A DNA stretch of 64,000 bases from an uncultured Collinsella sp. (GCA_902489775.1 CABUBH010000001.1:1-64000), one strand, 5' to 3'; counted from the stretch's first letter, positions 35,401 through 45,509 are shown. Notes: a model not told the origin generated them from the letters alone. Program-made: numbers and translations.

Positions 35401-38400
35401 CCTTGCCATTCACCATGCGGAACCACTGGTACGAGAGCTCAATCTCGGCGGCAGAGCCCGTGGACGCGGCCGCGTGGTCGGCGACGTTCTTGCCCGCCTC
35501 GGCAGCGACCGAGAGCACGGCAGAATCGCCCTCGTGGGCGCTCACATCCTGCGGTTGCGCGACCACACGCGGCACGTCCGCCTTCGCGAACTCAAATGTG
35601 ACCACCTGCGACGCGTTGACATCGCTCAGCGTGACCTCGTACGCCCCGCCCTTGTAATCAGAAATGTCGAGGTCAACGGTCGCATCCGACCCGGCCTCCG
35701 AAACCGTCACGCGCTCGAGGTAGCAGCCATCGTCGGGTGTTGCCGAGAGGGTCGCATCCCCGCCCTCAACAACCGTAACCGAAGCATTGTCGACCGAACC
35801 GTTGACCGTCTTCGCCGTCACCTTGTAGCGCTCGGGCTTCTTCTTGACCGTCAGCGTACCGGGCACGACCGCGACGTCGAAGTTCGGATCGGCGACCGCC
35901 GCATCGATCTGGTACTCTCCCGCCGGCGATGTCTTATTCGCCGAGCAGAAGTACATAATCTTAACGTCCGAAGTGTCGCAACGGCTCACCAGGCTCGAGG
36001 TAAACTCGGGATTCTCCTGGCCCTCAAAGCGTTCAGCATCGTCAACCTTCACCAGCAACTGGGCAGGTGCAACAGCAATCGTCAGCTCAACGTCTTCGGC
36101 AGCAAGATAGTTACGCGAGGCAGCGGCATGGGCGATAACACGTGCCGTGCCAGCAGCCTTCACGGTCGCGCAACGCCCCTTGATCGAAATCGGGCTTGCG
36201 TCGTCGTCCGCGGAGTCAACAAGCTCAAAGCTCACGGGCGTCTGGGCGACATTGTCGAACACAATGGGGTCGCCACCGTACACGCCCGAATAGCTCGTCG
36301 TTCCCGTAATGACCTGGCTTACCTTTGCAATCGAGAACTCGGCAGACTTTTTGCCCTGATAGTTGGGGTCAGTCACCTTAACCGTAACGCGGTAGTTGCC
36401 ACTGTCGCACGGCTCCAGCGCCGTGGGGCCATAGGACGTTCCATCGACGCCGCGATACGTGACGGAATAGGCGGACGCATCAAGGCCGGCAACCGCAACC
36501 GCTGCACCGTGCCGTGCGCCGTCATATGTCACATCAGACGTCTCAATCGAAATATCGACCGGGGCCTTCTCGATCGTGAAGTCGCAACTCGCGTTGCCCA
36601 CATAACCATTGGCGTCGAGCGTCGCCACTGCACGATACGTGCCGGCATCCACCGGCGCCTTATCAGACGAGTAAAATGTATCGCCCGTGCCCACATACGT
36701 TACCGCAACATCGCCCTCGCAGCCCTCGGGTACACCCGAAAGCTCCGGTGCCTGCGCCGTCGCGTTGTAGGTAAAGGCATGGCCCTCAAATGCAAGCGGG
36801 GCTTCCTTCGCCTTAACGACCAGCGCGAAGTGTGCAACACGCTTGTCGCCCAGGTCATCGGTGCACCTAATCTTGAAGTGGCACACACCCGTAGCCGAAG
36901 GCGCGCCCGAGAGCACCAAAGCGCCCGAACCGTCATCGGCCAGCGTCAGCTGCATGCCCTCGGGAACCTCGACCTCATCCAAGTTGTACGCATACGGCGC
37001 CTTGCCGCCCGTAGCGCCGGCAATCTCTGCACGGTACTCATCGTGCGCGGTCGCCGCCGGCAGCACGCGCCCGTTGAACACAAGCGCCTCTCGTGGCACG
37101 ATGGCCACCGCCGCATGCTCGGTATCCGTCTTTGTCACCGTGCCCAGGTAGCTCTGCGTAATGCGGCAGAAGTACTCGCCTTCGCTGTCGCTGTCGAGCT
37201 GGGCAATCGAGAGGGTCTCCCCCGTCTCGCCCTCCAGCTTCACATTGCCATCGGCAGTCACGCGATACCACTGATAGCTCAGCATAACGTCGGCAGCAGA
37301 ACCCGAAGATACGGCGGCGTGGGCGCGAACGTTACGCCCCGCCTCGGCGGCGACCGAAAGCTCAACCGAATCGCCCTCGTAAGCACTCGCATCCTGAGGC
37401 TGGGCAAGCACCTTCGGAGCCGCAGCCTTCGCAAACTCAAACGTGACCTGCTGCGGAGCACTCACGCCGCTCAGTGTGACCTCGTACGCCCCGCCCTGGT
37501 AGTCGCAAATATCGAGGTCATAGGCATTGCCGGCCGAACCGTCCTCGCCAGCCTTTTCCGCAACGGTCACGCGCGTCAAGTAACAGCCTTCATCGGGCGT
37601 CGCCGAAAGCGTCACCTTGCCATCCGTAGCGACCGAAGCAGTCTCTGGATCAACCGATCCGTTGACCGCCTGCGCCGTCACCTTGTACCTGGGTGCCTCC
37701 GCAAAGCGCGCTTCGACAGTCATGTTGTCTTCGGGGACAAACGTCCAAACTGCATCCGTGCTCAGCGGCTCATCGCCCAACGACCCGTCATCGTTACGCG
37801 TATACCACCCATCGAACACATAGCCCGCATCGGGAACGGCAGTCAGGGTCGTGGACTCACCGTTCTCGACTTCGTTGGTCACGGCATAGCCCAGAGATTC
37901 GTCCTCGAAGGAACCCTCGACGTGCCCGCCCTGACGCGAATCCACCGCTGTAACCGTCATCGACGCCCGCTCATAAACGGCCGTAAAGGTACGGTTGCCA
38001 AACACTACGCGGTTGATCACCGGCGTGGCCCCCACGGGCAGGCCGTTCTCGTCAACCCAGTATTTAAACTTCCAGCCCTTATGCGGCACGGTAAACATAA
38101 TCGCCGCGGAGTGGTAGGAGCCGCCGGTACCAAGCGCAACCATGCTAAAGCCCGCACCCTTGGGGTACGTCGCGACCTGCACATCGCAGCCCGTCTCATA
38201 GAACACAGCCGTGAGCTGCCTATTCTCCTTTGCGGTGCCGATATAGAACGCGCTGTAGCTCACCGTGACGCCCGCATCGTCGACCCAGTGCGAGAAGTGG
38301 TATTTCTTCCACGGAATCGCGATCGCCATATACATGTCGCCCCTGTCGTACGACCTGCTACCGGCAGGAATGCCGTCGACCAGAAGGGCCGCACCGCGGA

Positions 38401-41400
38401 AGATGGACGACCCCGTGACGGTAATGGTCACCTGCCCATCGGATTCGAACTGCGCGTAGTACGTCATATCCTGCGTGGCGGTCACATCGAGGGTCGTCGC
38501 GGTCTCGACAATCGAAGTACCCTCCTTGTCGGTGCTCCAGCCCACAAAGCGATAGCCCATACCGGCCACAGCGGTCAGTTCCATCTGATCGCCTACGGCA
38601 AAACTGCCGCTGCCCGTAACGCGGCAGCCCCTGCTCGAGGCCTTGCCCTTCACCACGACCTCGCCCGTAACGGTCACCTCGTACGGATCGGCAAACACAG
38701 CCTGAATATCCAGCGTGTCGTCCTCGAGCCCCTCGACCATATCCTTGTCGAGCTTAATCCAACAATGGGCATCGCAGCTCAGCAGCGACTTGTTGCCCTC
38801 GGTGTCCAGAACATACCAACCGACAAAACGCTTGGTCCCCATGGGCATAGCGTTGAGTTCGACCGTATCGCCGAATTGATAGGAGCCCTCGCCGCTCAAG
38901 GTGCCCACGCCATCGTCGCTCGCACTCAAAACGACCTGGTAGGACTTAGGCGCAAAGGTCGCCGTATAGGTGGCGTCACCCGTAACCTTAACGGTATAGT
39001 CGGCGTTCTCGCTGACTGTCTCGCCCTTGTCGTCCGTCCAACCCGCAAACGAATACCCGGTGCTGGCGATCGCACGAAGCGTTGCGCGGTCGCCAGCCTC
39101 ATAGCCACCAAAGCCGCTCACGGCTCCGCCCTCGGCAGGCGAAGCAACGGTATGCACGACATACGAACCCGACGCAAAGACGGCATAGAGCGACGTATCC
39201 TCACGCACGGTAAATCGATAGGTTTTCTTGGAGCTCACGCATGTGCCGTTACGGAACCAGCCCACAAAAGCCGTATCCTCGGCGGCGACCGCACGCACGG
39301 TTGCGACCTGTCCGGCGGCATACGTCCCCGCTCCCTCGACCGAGCCCATGCTCTCTTCGCACGAGACGTCCACCGTGTATTGTTTTGCCGAGAACACGGC
39401 TTGGAGCGTCGTGTCAGACGTCGGCACCACGTGATAGGTGCTGTCACGGCTTACCACGGCGCCCGAGGCATCGGCCCAATACTCAAACGCATAGCCCGAA
39501 AGCGCATGCGCGGTCAGCGTGGCGGCGTGCCCCGCCTCAACGGTACCTGTACCCTCGACCCAGCCGGCGACGCTCGATTCGACCAGCGAACCGGTGCCGG
39601 AATCGACTACCGTCGTGGCGTCGACTTCATAGCTTTTTGCCATAAAGCGAGCGACGTGCACATGGGTGCGCTCCTGATGGCAGGTGAACTCCGCATCGGC
39701 AGACTCAAACGTGCCGTCGGCCGTATACCAACCAGTAAAGACGTAACCGGGATTGGGCGTCGCCTTAAGGGCAACCTCCGCGCCGCGGTCGGCAAGGATT
39801 CGGCTCGTCTTGACGGTGCCGCCCTCCGCAGGATCGGCGAGGGGCACGCAGACGGTATCAATAGGCACAAAGGCCGCGGTAATAACGCAGTGCCCGGTTT
39901 TACCGCGAGCTTTGGCGACCAACGAGGTCTCGTGCTTAAGGCTCTTCAGGCGACCATTGACGTACCAACCCCAGAACAAAAAGCCTGGATGGGCCTTGGC
40001 CGTCAGGGTAAGGGTCTCCCCCAGCTTGAACTTATCGGTCGTAGGCTTCACCACGGTCCCGTTGCACGTCACGGTACCGCCGAGCCACGAATCGGCCGTG
40101 ACCATGACCTCGGGCTTTGAGTCGGTAAAGATCGCGGTATAGGTATCGCTCTTGGTAACCTTAACGACCAGCTCGGCGGTGTCGTACTCCTTACCGGAGC
40201 CATCCTTCCAATGGTCAAAGCGGTAGCCGTCGTTGGCCTTCGCCTTGAGCATCACCGTATCGCCGTATCCGCAGGTAACCGAAGATGCACCCGAATGCCC
40301 CTCGATCTCAACCGTACCGCGCTCCACAAAGGTCTTCTTGGCTTTCGCCGTCACGGTATAGGTATTTTCCTCAAACACCGCACGCACCGTGCATTCCGCG
40401 TCCTCGGGATAGAACTCGAGGTAGCTGGGGTCGGTGCCCAAAAGCAGGTCCGTCTTGGCGTCGTACCAGCCCTTAAAGGTAAATTGTTTGCTCGCCTCGG
40501 CCGTGAGCTCAATGCTCAGCGTGGCAGGCTCGCCCTTAATGCAGTAGCCCTCGCCGTGCACCAAATACTTGCCCGCCATGGCCGCGGCAGGCTCAACGAC
40601 AACGTCCACCTTGCAGGCACGCGTAAACTTTGCTTGGATCACGCAGTCGATAATGGGCTCGAAGGTATAGGAGCGCTCGCTCGACACCAGCGTCGAGGTA
40701 GCATCCGAACCGCCGTTGCTCAGATACCAGCCGTCAAAGATGTAGCCCTCGGATGGCGTGGCCTCCGCGGTCACGCGCTCGCCTTCGGGAACCTCGAGCA
40801 CCATGCCGGCAGTCTCGCCGCGCTTCAGCGTAACGGTGCCGCCCTCGAGCGGGTCGGCCTCGGCACGCACAGTATGCGCATCCCTGCCGTCCATTACAGC
40901 CTCGATCCGGGCATTGCCGTTGACGCGGTATTCGCAAACTTCCTGCTTGTTGGCAATCGTGATGCCCTGCGCATCGGTTTCACGCCACTCCACAAACCGG
41001 TACGTCTTCTCAGGATTGTCAGGGCGTACCTTGGGCCGCATCGTAAACGTGAGAATGTCCCCATCCTTCGCGCGAACCTTGCCATCCACGACCGGCACGC
41101 CATCGCACAGCACCTCGGCGCTGTCAAAGGGATCGGTGTTTACCAGAATGGTCTTATCCGCCTTGCGGAAGCGTGCAACCAGATGGCGATCAACCTCGGC
41201 ATTAAAGATATACGTACGCTCGGGCGAAACCTCGATGCCGTCCTCGAACCATCCCACAAAGGCATAGTCGGGGCCCTCACTCGCGGTGACCATGGCTTGG
41301 TCGCCACGCGTAATGCTCTGCGTCACAGGGCTTGCGGTGCAGCCTGTCGAAAAATCGGCCTGAATGCCATCGGCTTCGGCGACCGCCGTAATCTCGACTT

Positions 41401-44400
41401 TCTTCTCAAAGACTGCCGTCATCTTTACAACCTCGGGCGTCAGGTCCGTGATCGTCATCGTCTTGAGAGGAGATGTCGAAACCTCGACGCCGTCCTCTTT
41501 CCAACATACGAAGCGATAGCCGGGATTGGCGACAGCCTCCAGCGTTGCAACCGTCCCCTCATAGTGGATACCGCCTCCGGTAACAACGCCGCCCACCTCG
41601 GGCTGTGCGGTGGCAATAATTTCGATCTTGTGGTCGCCATGAGGCTTGGGCTTCTTGTGGTCGTCGATGATGTCTTTAATCTCCTTGAGCACCTTGGTGC
41701 CCACAGCGGCAACATCCTCGATGTTGTCGGCCATGCCGATCTCGATCACCGCGTCGGCCGCGATGGGGTCGACGATCTCGCCCAGGCCATACATGGTAGC
41801 GAGAACGGCCGCGGCGGTAATCGCGGCGATGAGCGCGGCCTTAAGCGCCGCGAGCGACTCGTCGGGGTCAGTCGCCTCGCGGAAATGCGCGGTGTACTGC
41901 ACATCCCCCTCGAGCACAAACGTGTAGGACGGACCATCGTCGCCAGTAAAGACAACGTTACCGAGGGCATCGGTCGCATAGTCAAACACATACCCGGGCG
42001 ACGGGACCGCCACGACCGTGACGCGCGACCCGATGCCATACAGACCGGTCGAGAGGAACTGCCCGAGCGGCTGGCCGTTCTCATCGACTCCGTCCACACT
42101 CAGCACCACGCTCGCCTGCGGGGCGCAGTAGCGCGGCGTGATCTCGATTTTGGGACCGTATGCGTCATAATGCTCGGGCACGTCTTCCTCGTCCACCGTA
42201 TAGGTAAAGTCGAGCTGATCGCTCACGGCATACGCATCATCGCTCTCACCCAGATACCAGCCCAAGAACAGGGCGTTGTCCGTGGCGGCGGAAAGCTCAA
42301 CCGTTTCGCCGGCATTGCGGTAGCAGTTTTGAGCAGTGACACTCAAGTGTGCAAAATCCTGCGACGAATCGGTCGCCTGCGCATCGTTGACGTGCACCGC
42401 ATAGTCCTTGAGCTTAAAGCGCGCCTCGAGGGACAGGTCTATATCCGGCGTAAACGTGTAGACTGCCTCTTTGGAGATGTACCTTTCGGTCTCGGTGTCA
42501 TACCAGCCTTTAAAAGTAAGGTTGTCATTGAGCATTCCCAGAGCACCGGCATCGAGAGTAACCTCGGTACCCGCATCGATTGTCATCGCTCCGGAAACAT
42601 CGGGCAGTTCAACGCCGTCCATCAGTTTGCATCCGCGCCGATTGTTCGCTTGAACATAGGAGATCGTAAGCGGTGACGATGCGGGCTTCTTGAGATGCAA
42701 GATACCCTTGGTCTGGGTTTCAAAATGCGAATAGCCATCGTCATACACGAGTTTGATGGGCTGTCCGTCCATCGACTCGTCAAAGACATCACCATCGCAG
42801 GGAGTCGCCGTAAGGTACTCGCCGAGCTCTTCCTTTATGAGCGCCTCGTAGTTCCAAATCGATACCGAATGCGGGTAATCGAGCTCGACGCTCATGCCCT
42901 CGAGCGAAATGGTCTCCCCCGGCTCATAGACCATATTGTTTGGGTCGCACGAGATCTCAACGTTCTTGAGCACCTTGCCCACCGGGACGGGTAGGCAGCC
43001 ATTGCACCTCTCCCAAACAGCTTTGGGATGCCCGTTAGCGTACTTTGAAATCATCTTGGCGGGGACCATAACCGTCATGTTGTACTTGGGGAACGTGTCG
43101 ATATCAATGAGCACCGCATGGTTGCAGGCAAGAAATACGGTGTCGAGATTGGTGTCGTAAAACGCCTTGTCCGGCAGCTCCTCGATCTTGGAGTTATAGG
43201 GAAGCGTCAGCCCGCCGCTCAAGTCAGTGCCATAGAAGCAGGTGTGGCCAAGCGTTTCGACCGTTGTATTGCTCTCGAGCCCGGTGGTGGCAAGGCTCGA
43301 GCAGTGCCTGAACGCGCAAACGCCAACCGATGTAATGGAGGTGTTTTTGTCCAGACCGGTATCGGTCAGAGCTTTGCAGCCGTCGTAGGCCCTGTCTGGA
43401 ATCGATGTGAGGCCAACAACCTTGTCGAGTCCCGTCGAAACCAGCCCGCTCCCGGCAAAAGCAGCCTCGCCCATCGAGCCGATGGTAGCAGTCTCGTTGA
43501 TATTCAGGCTCGTAAGCGACTTGCAGCCATAGAACGCCTCTTTCCCGATTTGACCGATGGCCATACCGGAGAAGCTGATATCGGTGAGATTCGGGCAGTT
43601 ATAGAAGGCGTGCAGTCCAATTTTAGAAATGGAGCTATTCTCGAAGCGCACTGAGCGCAGATTGGTCGAGTCGGCACAGAGCTGTGCATCGACTTCATCC
43701 ACCCCGTAATCGACAATCAAATTCGTCACCATTCGACCGTCGACGGAGTTCTCGCGCGGGTTGTTCTCATCAATCTCTACTGTAAGATTTCCGTTTGCGT
43801 CGCACGGATACAGATAGTAGTTCGGCATGAGCTTGGCATACTCGTAGGCCGCCTGCTGCAGGTTGCCCTTGCTGTACGTGACAAGGCGTGTGTAGCCATC
43901 GTCATACACCAGCTGTATGGGTTCTCCATCCATCGAGCCATCGAAGACGTCGCCGTCGCAGGGAGTCGCCGTAAGGTACTCGCCGAGCTCTTCCTTTATG
44001 AGGGCCTCGTAGTCGCCATCCATCGTCGAATGAGGATATTGAAACGTGACGCTCATGCCCTCGAGCGAGATCTTTTCTCCCTGCTGATAGGCCATCTTGT
44101 CAGGATCGCGCGAGACCTTAATCTTTTGGAGCACCTTGCCCACGGGAACGGGCAGGCTGCCATTGCAACTCTCCCAAACCTCTTTAGGGTGACCGCTTTC
44201 GTATTGCGAAACCATCTTGGCAGGGACCATGACAGTCATGTTTTGCTTGGGGAACGTGGTGGAATTAATGAGCACCACATGGTCGCATCCAAAGTACACA
44301 GTTTCAAGCTTAGAGCCATAGAACGCACGACTCGGCAGTTCCTCGATCTTGGAATAAAGGGGCAGCGTCAGCCCGCCGCTCATATTGGTCCCGGAGAAAC

Positions 44401-45418
44401 AGCCTTCGCGAAGCGTCTTGATCGTCGTATTGTTCTCGAGTCCCGTCGTCGCAAGGCGAGAGCAGTTTTTGAACGCATTAACGCCGATTGATGTGATAGA
44501 TGTGTTCCCTCCCAGACCGGTATCGGTCAGAGCGCTGCAGCCATTATAAGCGTTCTCAGGAATCGAACTGAGACCAACGACCTTGTCAAGCCCCGTAGAC
44601 CGCAGCCCGCTCCAGGCAAACGCGGCATCGTCCATCGAGCCGATGGTAGCAACGTCATTAATGTTCAGACTCGTAAGCGATCCGCACCCAGAAAACGCTT
44701 CTGTTCCGATGCCCCCAATGGTCATACCGGAAAAGCTGATATCGGCAAGATTCGAGCAGCCAGAAAAGGCGTGTAGTCCAATTGAAGAAATAGAGCTGTT
44801 CTCAAAACGTACCGAGCGCAGATTGGAGGAGTACTCACAAATATATCCGGGGACCCCATCCACTCCGTAATCAACGATCAGGTTGGTCACCAATTTACCA
44901 TCGACAGAGTTCTCATTCGGGTCGTTTTCATCAATCTCTACCGTAACGCTTCCGCCAGCATCACACGGATACACATAGCCGTTCGGCATAAGCTTGGCAT
45001 ACTCACAGACCACAGGGTCCTCGTACACGAGGGCATCGACTTCGCTGTCGTCGGACGGGGGCTCCGCCGTTGCAGGCGAGGTCTTTGCTGCATCGGAATC
45101 GGTCGCGGAGCTCGAAAGATCTTGGGCCAGGCTCGACGTGGAAGTGCTGGTATCAGAGCTGGGCGATTTGTCCTGAGCGTTATTCGTTTGGTCGGAAGAC
45201 GTGGATGAGCTACCCTCGTCCGAAGACGACGCGCTATAGCTCGCCTTGGCATCAGCGTCAGAGTCCGAGTCGGTCTCTTGGGCCTCGTTTTCGACAGCAA
45301 GCGCCTCGGTATCATCGGCATAGGCCGTGCTGGGCGCAAGGGGTATCGAGGTCACGACCATCGCGACCGAAAGATAGACGACCAAAAACCTATAGAGGGC
45401 AGCAGTGATCCTGTTCAT
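32486..45418 (-). CDS. Giant cell-wall-anchored adhesin with leucine-rich, InlB-type, Ig-like and MBG repeats
   Basis: A 4310-residue surface protein. Order: signal peptide (about 1-35, ending PSTAYADD); a Ser/Asp-rich linker to about 130; two BspA-like leucine-rich blocks, each followed by an Ig-like module with CDGDVFDGSMDG (about 140-930); a helical stretch near 1200 (AALKAALIAAITAAAVLA); more than 20 InlB/Flg_new-type repeats of the GWYxxG kind to about 2575; and three tandem modules of bacterial repeat, Ig-like, putative-Ig and MBG domains, separated by Asp-Pro-rich spacers. The C-terminus has the sortase signal LADTG, a hydrophobic helix and RRRH. It would bind host glycan, mucin or matrix. 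GGAAGG lies six bases before the ATG, but a 12-base upstream complement can hide it. Very long plus-strand ORFs here are shadows. Confidence 0.93.
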   Translation of the reverse strand: MNRITAALYRFLVVYLSVAMVVTSIPLAPSTAYADDTEALAVENEAQETDSDSDADAKASYSASSSDEGSSSTSSDQTNNAQDKSPSSDTSTSTSSLAQDLSSSATDSDAAKTSPATAEPPSDDSEVDALVYEDPVVCEYAKLMPNGYVYPCDAGGSVTVEIDENDPNENSVDGKLVTNLIVDYGVDGVPGYICEYSSNLRSVRFENSSISSIGLHAFSGCSNLADISFSGMTIGGIGTEAFSGCGSLTSLNINDVATIGSMDDAAFAWSGLRSTGLDKVVGLSSIPENAYNGCSALTDTGLGGNTSITSIGVNAFKNCSRLATTGLENNTTIKTLREGCFSGTNMSGGLTLPLYSKIEELPSRAFYGSKLETVYFGCDHVVLINSTTFPKQNMTVMVPAKMVSQYESGHPKEVWESCNGSLPVPVGKVLQKIKVSRDPDKMAYQQGEKISLEGMSVTFQYPHSTMDGDYEALIKEELGEYLTATPCDGDVFDGSMDGEPIQLVYDDGYTRLVTYSKGNLQQAAYEYAKLMPNYYLYPCDANGNLTVEIDENNPRENSVDGRMVTNLIVDYGVDEVDAQLCADSTNLRSVRFENSSISKIGLHAFYNCPNLTDISFSGMAIGQIGKEAFYGCKSLTSLNINETATIGSMGEAAFAGSGLVSTGLDKVVGLTSIPDRAYDGCKALTDTGLDKNTSITSVGVCAFRHCSSLATTGLESNTTVETLGHTCFYGTDLSGGLTLPYNSKIEELPDKAFYDTNLDTVFLACNHAVLIDIDTFPKYNMTVMVPAKMISKYANGHPKAVWERCNGCLPVPVGKVLKNVEISCDPNNMVYEPGETISLEGMSVELDYPHSVSIWNYEALIKEELGEYLTATPCDGDVFDESMDGQPIKLVYDDGYSHFETQTKGILHLKKPASSPLTISYVQANNRRGCKLMDGVELPDVSGAMTIDAGTEVTLDAGALGMLNDNLTFKGWYDTETERYISKEAVYTFTPDIDLSLEARFKLKDYAVHVNDAQATDSSQDFAHLSVTAQNCYRNAGETVELSAATDNALFLGWYLGESDDAYAVSDQLDFTYTVDEEDVPEHYDAYGPKIEITPRYCAPQASVVLSVDGVDENGQPLGQFLSTGLYGIGSRVTVVAVPSPGYVFDYATDALGNVVFTGDDGPSYTFVLEGDVQYTAHFREATDPDESLAALKAALIAAITAAAVLATMYGLGEIVDPIAADAVIEIGMADNIEDVAAVGTKVLKEIKDIIDDHKKPKPHGDHKIEIIATAQPEVGGVVTGGGIHYEGTVATLEAVANPGYRFVCWKEDGVEVSTSPLKTMTITDLTPEVVKMTAVFEKKVEITAVAEADGIQADFSTGCTASPVTQSITRGDQAMVTASEGPDYAFVGWFEDGIEVSPERTYIFNAEVDRHLVARFRKADKTILVNTDPFDSAEVLCDGVPVVDGKVRAKDGDILTFTMRPKVRPDNPEKTYRFVEWRETDAQGITIANKQEVCEYRVNGNARIEAVMDGRDAHTVRAEADPLEGGTVTLKRGETAGMVLEVPEGERVTAEATPSEGYIFDGWYLSNGGSDATSTLVSSERSYTFEPIIDCVIQAKFTRACKVDVVVEPAAAMAGKYLVHGEGYCIKGEPATLSIELTAEASKQFTFKGWYDAKTDLLLGTDPSYLEFYPEDAECTVRAVFEENTYTVTAKAKKTFVERGTVEIEGHSGASSVTCGYGDTVMLKAKANDGYRFDHWKDGSGKEYDTAELVVKVTKSDTYTAIFTDSKPEVMVTADSWLGGTVTCNGTVVKPTTDKFKLGETLTLTAKAHPGFLFWGWYVNGRLKSLKHETSLVAKARGKTGHCVITAAFVPIDTVCVPLADPAEGGTVKTSRILADRGAEVALKATPNPGYVFTGWYTADGTFESADAEFTCHQERTHVHVARFMAKSYEVDATTVVDSGTGSLVESSVAGWVEGTGTVEAGHAATLTAHALSGYAFEYWADASGAVVSRDSTYHVVPTSDTTLQAVFSAKQYTVDVSCEESMGSVEGAGTYAAGQVATVRAVAAEDTAFVGWFRNGTCVSSKKTYRFTVREDTSLYAVFASGSYVVHTVASPAEGGAVSGFGGYEAGDRATLRAIASTGYSFAGWTDDKGETVSENADYTVKVTGDATYTATFAPKSYQVVLSASDDGVGTLSGEGSYQFGDTVELNAMPMGTKRFVGWYVLDTEGNKSLLSCDAHCWIKLDKDMVEGLEDDTLDIQAVFADPYEVTVTGEVVVKGKASSRGCRVTGSGSFAVGDQMELTAVAGMGYRFVGWSTDKEGTSIVETATTLDVTATQDMTYYAQFESDGQVTITVTGSSIFRGAALLVDGIPAGSRSYDRGDMYMAIAIPWKKYHFSHWVDDAGVTVSYSAFYIGTAKENRQLTAVFYETGCDVQVATYPKGAGFSMVALGTGGSYHSAAIMFTVPHKGWKFKYWVDENGLPVGATPVINRVVFGNRTFTAVYERASMTVTAVDSRQGGHVEGSFEDESLGYAVTNEVENGESTTLTAVPDAGYVFDGWYTRNDDGSLGDEPLSTDAVWTFVPEDNMTVEARFAEAPRYKVTAQAVNGSVDPETASVATDGKVTLSATPDEGCYLTRVTVAEKAGEDGSAGNAYDLDICDYQGGAYEVTLSGVSAPQQVTFEFAKAAAPKVLAQPQDASAYEGDSVELSVAAEAGRNVRAHAAVSSGSAADVMLSYQWYRVTADGNVKLEGETGETLSIAQLDSDSEGEYFCRITQSYLGTVTKTDTEHAAVAIVPREALVFNGRVLPAATAHDEYRAEIAGATGGKAPYAYNLDEVEVPEGMQLTLADDGSGALVLSGAPSATGVCHFKIRCTDDLGDKRVAHFALVVKAKEAPLAFEGHAFTYNATAQAPELSGVPEGCEGDVAVTYVGTGDTFYSSDKAPVDAGTYRAVATLDANGYVGNASCDFTIEKAPVDISIETSDVTYDGARHGAAVAVAGLDASAYSVTYRGVDGTSYGPTALEPCDSGNYRVTVKVTDPNYQGKKSAEFSIAKVSQVITGTTSYSGVYGGDPIVFDNVAQTPVSFELVDSADDDASPISIKGRCATVKAAGTARVIAHAAASRNYLAAEDVELTIAVAPAQLLVKVDDAERFEGQENPEFTSSLVSRCDTSDVKIMYFCSANKTSPAGEYQIDAAVADPNFDVAVVPGTLTVKKKPERYKVTAKTVNGSVDNASVTVVEGGDATLSATPDDGCYLERVTVSEAGSDATVDLDISDYKGGAYEVTLSDVNASQVVTFEFAKADVPRVVAQPQDVSAHEGDSAVLSVAAEAGKNVADHAAASTGSAAEIELSYQWFRMVNGKAVALDDETGETLSLSDLDDEQAGEYFCHITQRYLGTEKQTDSDCASVSIVAWDTLVFNGDLLPAASAHSTYLATIAGAAGGKAPYEYTWDETKLPDGLKLSRTSGGLTLSGTPFKTGVSAFDITCTDARGETVTARFALVVLAKRVKLAFADGDFTYSGAPQAPEVTGAPKVCKGDLKIKYYGTGSTQYSSTEAPTDAGTYRAVATLRAHGYAGAAACEFEITPAKLTVKVDDAERFEGEANPAFTSSLESAVDTSGVKVEYICDADESSPAGEYQIGANVADPNFDVVVVPGTLTVKKKQGPVDPDPDNPDPGQPDPGNPDPDQPDPDPNPNPDNPDPDNPDPDNPEPGPKPDPDQPDPDPSPDPDKPEPDNPDVPVNYEVTVKAVNGSADNGSVTVAAGESVPIAATPDEGCYLERVTVAENGSDKGVNLDISDYEGGSYEVTLSGVTASQEVTFEFAKADAPKVIAQPQDASAHEGDSAVLSVAAEAGKGVLDHASSSTGSAADVELSYQWFRMVDGEAVALEGETGETLLIENLDDDCAGEYFCRITQRYLGTETQADSDRAVVSVVPRDALVFKGGLLPAARAHSAYRATIAGAAGGESPYEYTWDDAKLPDGFKLSRTSGGLTLSGTPFKAGVSTFDVTCKDAQGETVTAHFVLVVQAKRVELAFEGGSFVYSGDAQAPEVTGVPKACEGDLRIRYYGTDGTYYSSSEAPTDAGTYRVVATLRSNGYVAAAARKFKITPAKLKVKVDDAERYEGEANPAFTSSLESAVDTSGVKVEYSCDADESSPAGEYKIGVTVTDPNFDVEVEPGTLTVKKQEPVNPGPVVPDPDKPEPDQPDQPDPGKPEPDKPEPDQPDKPDPDNPDKPEPDQPVKPEPGKPNPDKPGTPDSDQSDSKDPAKPGSSDDSAADKAKADGKENSGQKASSKSSAQQLADTGDKAPLAVAVAAGAVALIALGLELLRRRHPGA
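32940..37690 (-). repeat. Three-fold repeated module region inside the adhesin gene
   Basis: Modules start at about 37690, 35833 and 34272, each with a variant of YKVTAxxVNGSV. Each continues with an Ig-like part (AQPQDxSAxEGDS, SYQW, GEYFC), a putative-Ig part (LVFNG, AAxAH), and an MBG part (DAGTYRAVATL). Modules 2 and 3 are nearly identical over long stretches, both in protein and DNA, and each ends in a spacer of DP/NP/QPDP repeats (about 34275-34497 and 32640-32935). Recent duplication or gene conversion is likely, and the copy number may vary between strains. Confidence 0.8.
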
Positions 45419-45421
45419 AGG

Positions 45422-45509
45422 AACCTTCCCGCAATTCGCAAAGATACCGAGGACCCAGTGCGGGCCATCATCTCACAATACCCTGTATAAGCGACAATGC
45501 GGGAAGGTT
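45422..45509 (-). promoter_or_regulatory. Leader inverted repeat that can mask the adhesin ribosome binding site
   Basis: On the mRNA sense strand AACCTTCCCGCA (45509-45498) is perfectly complementary to TGCGGGAAGGTT (45433-45422), 64 bases apart. The second arm contains the GGAAGG ribosome binding site of the giant adhesin and ends three bases before its ATG. Pairing would block initiation. A tiny invertible segment is an alternative reading. Confidence 0.6.

Noticed and set aside
35318..40120. 1600-residue plus-strand ORF inside the adhesin gene
   Set aside because: It mirrors the codon structure of the adhesin, has no domain pattern or ribosome binding site, and is rich in Arg, His and Ala as expected for an antisense shadow in GC-rich DNA.
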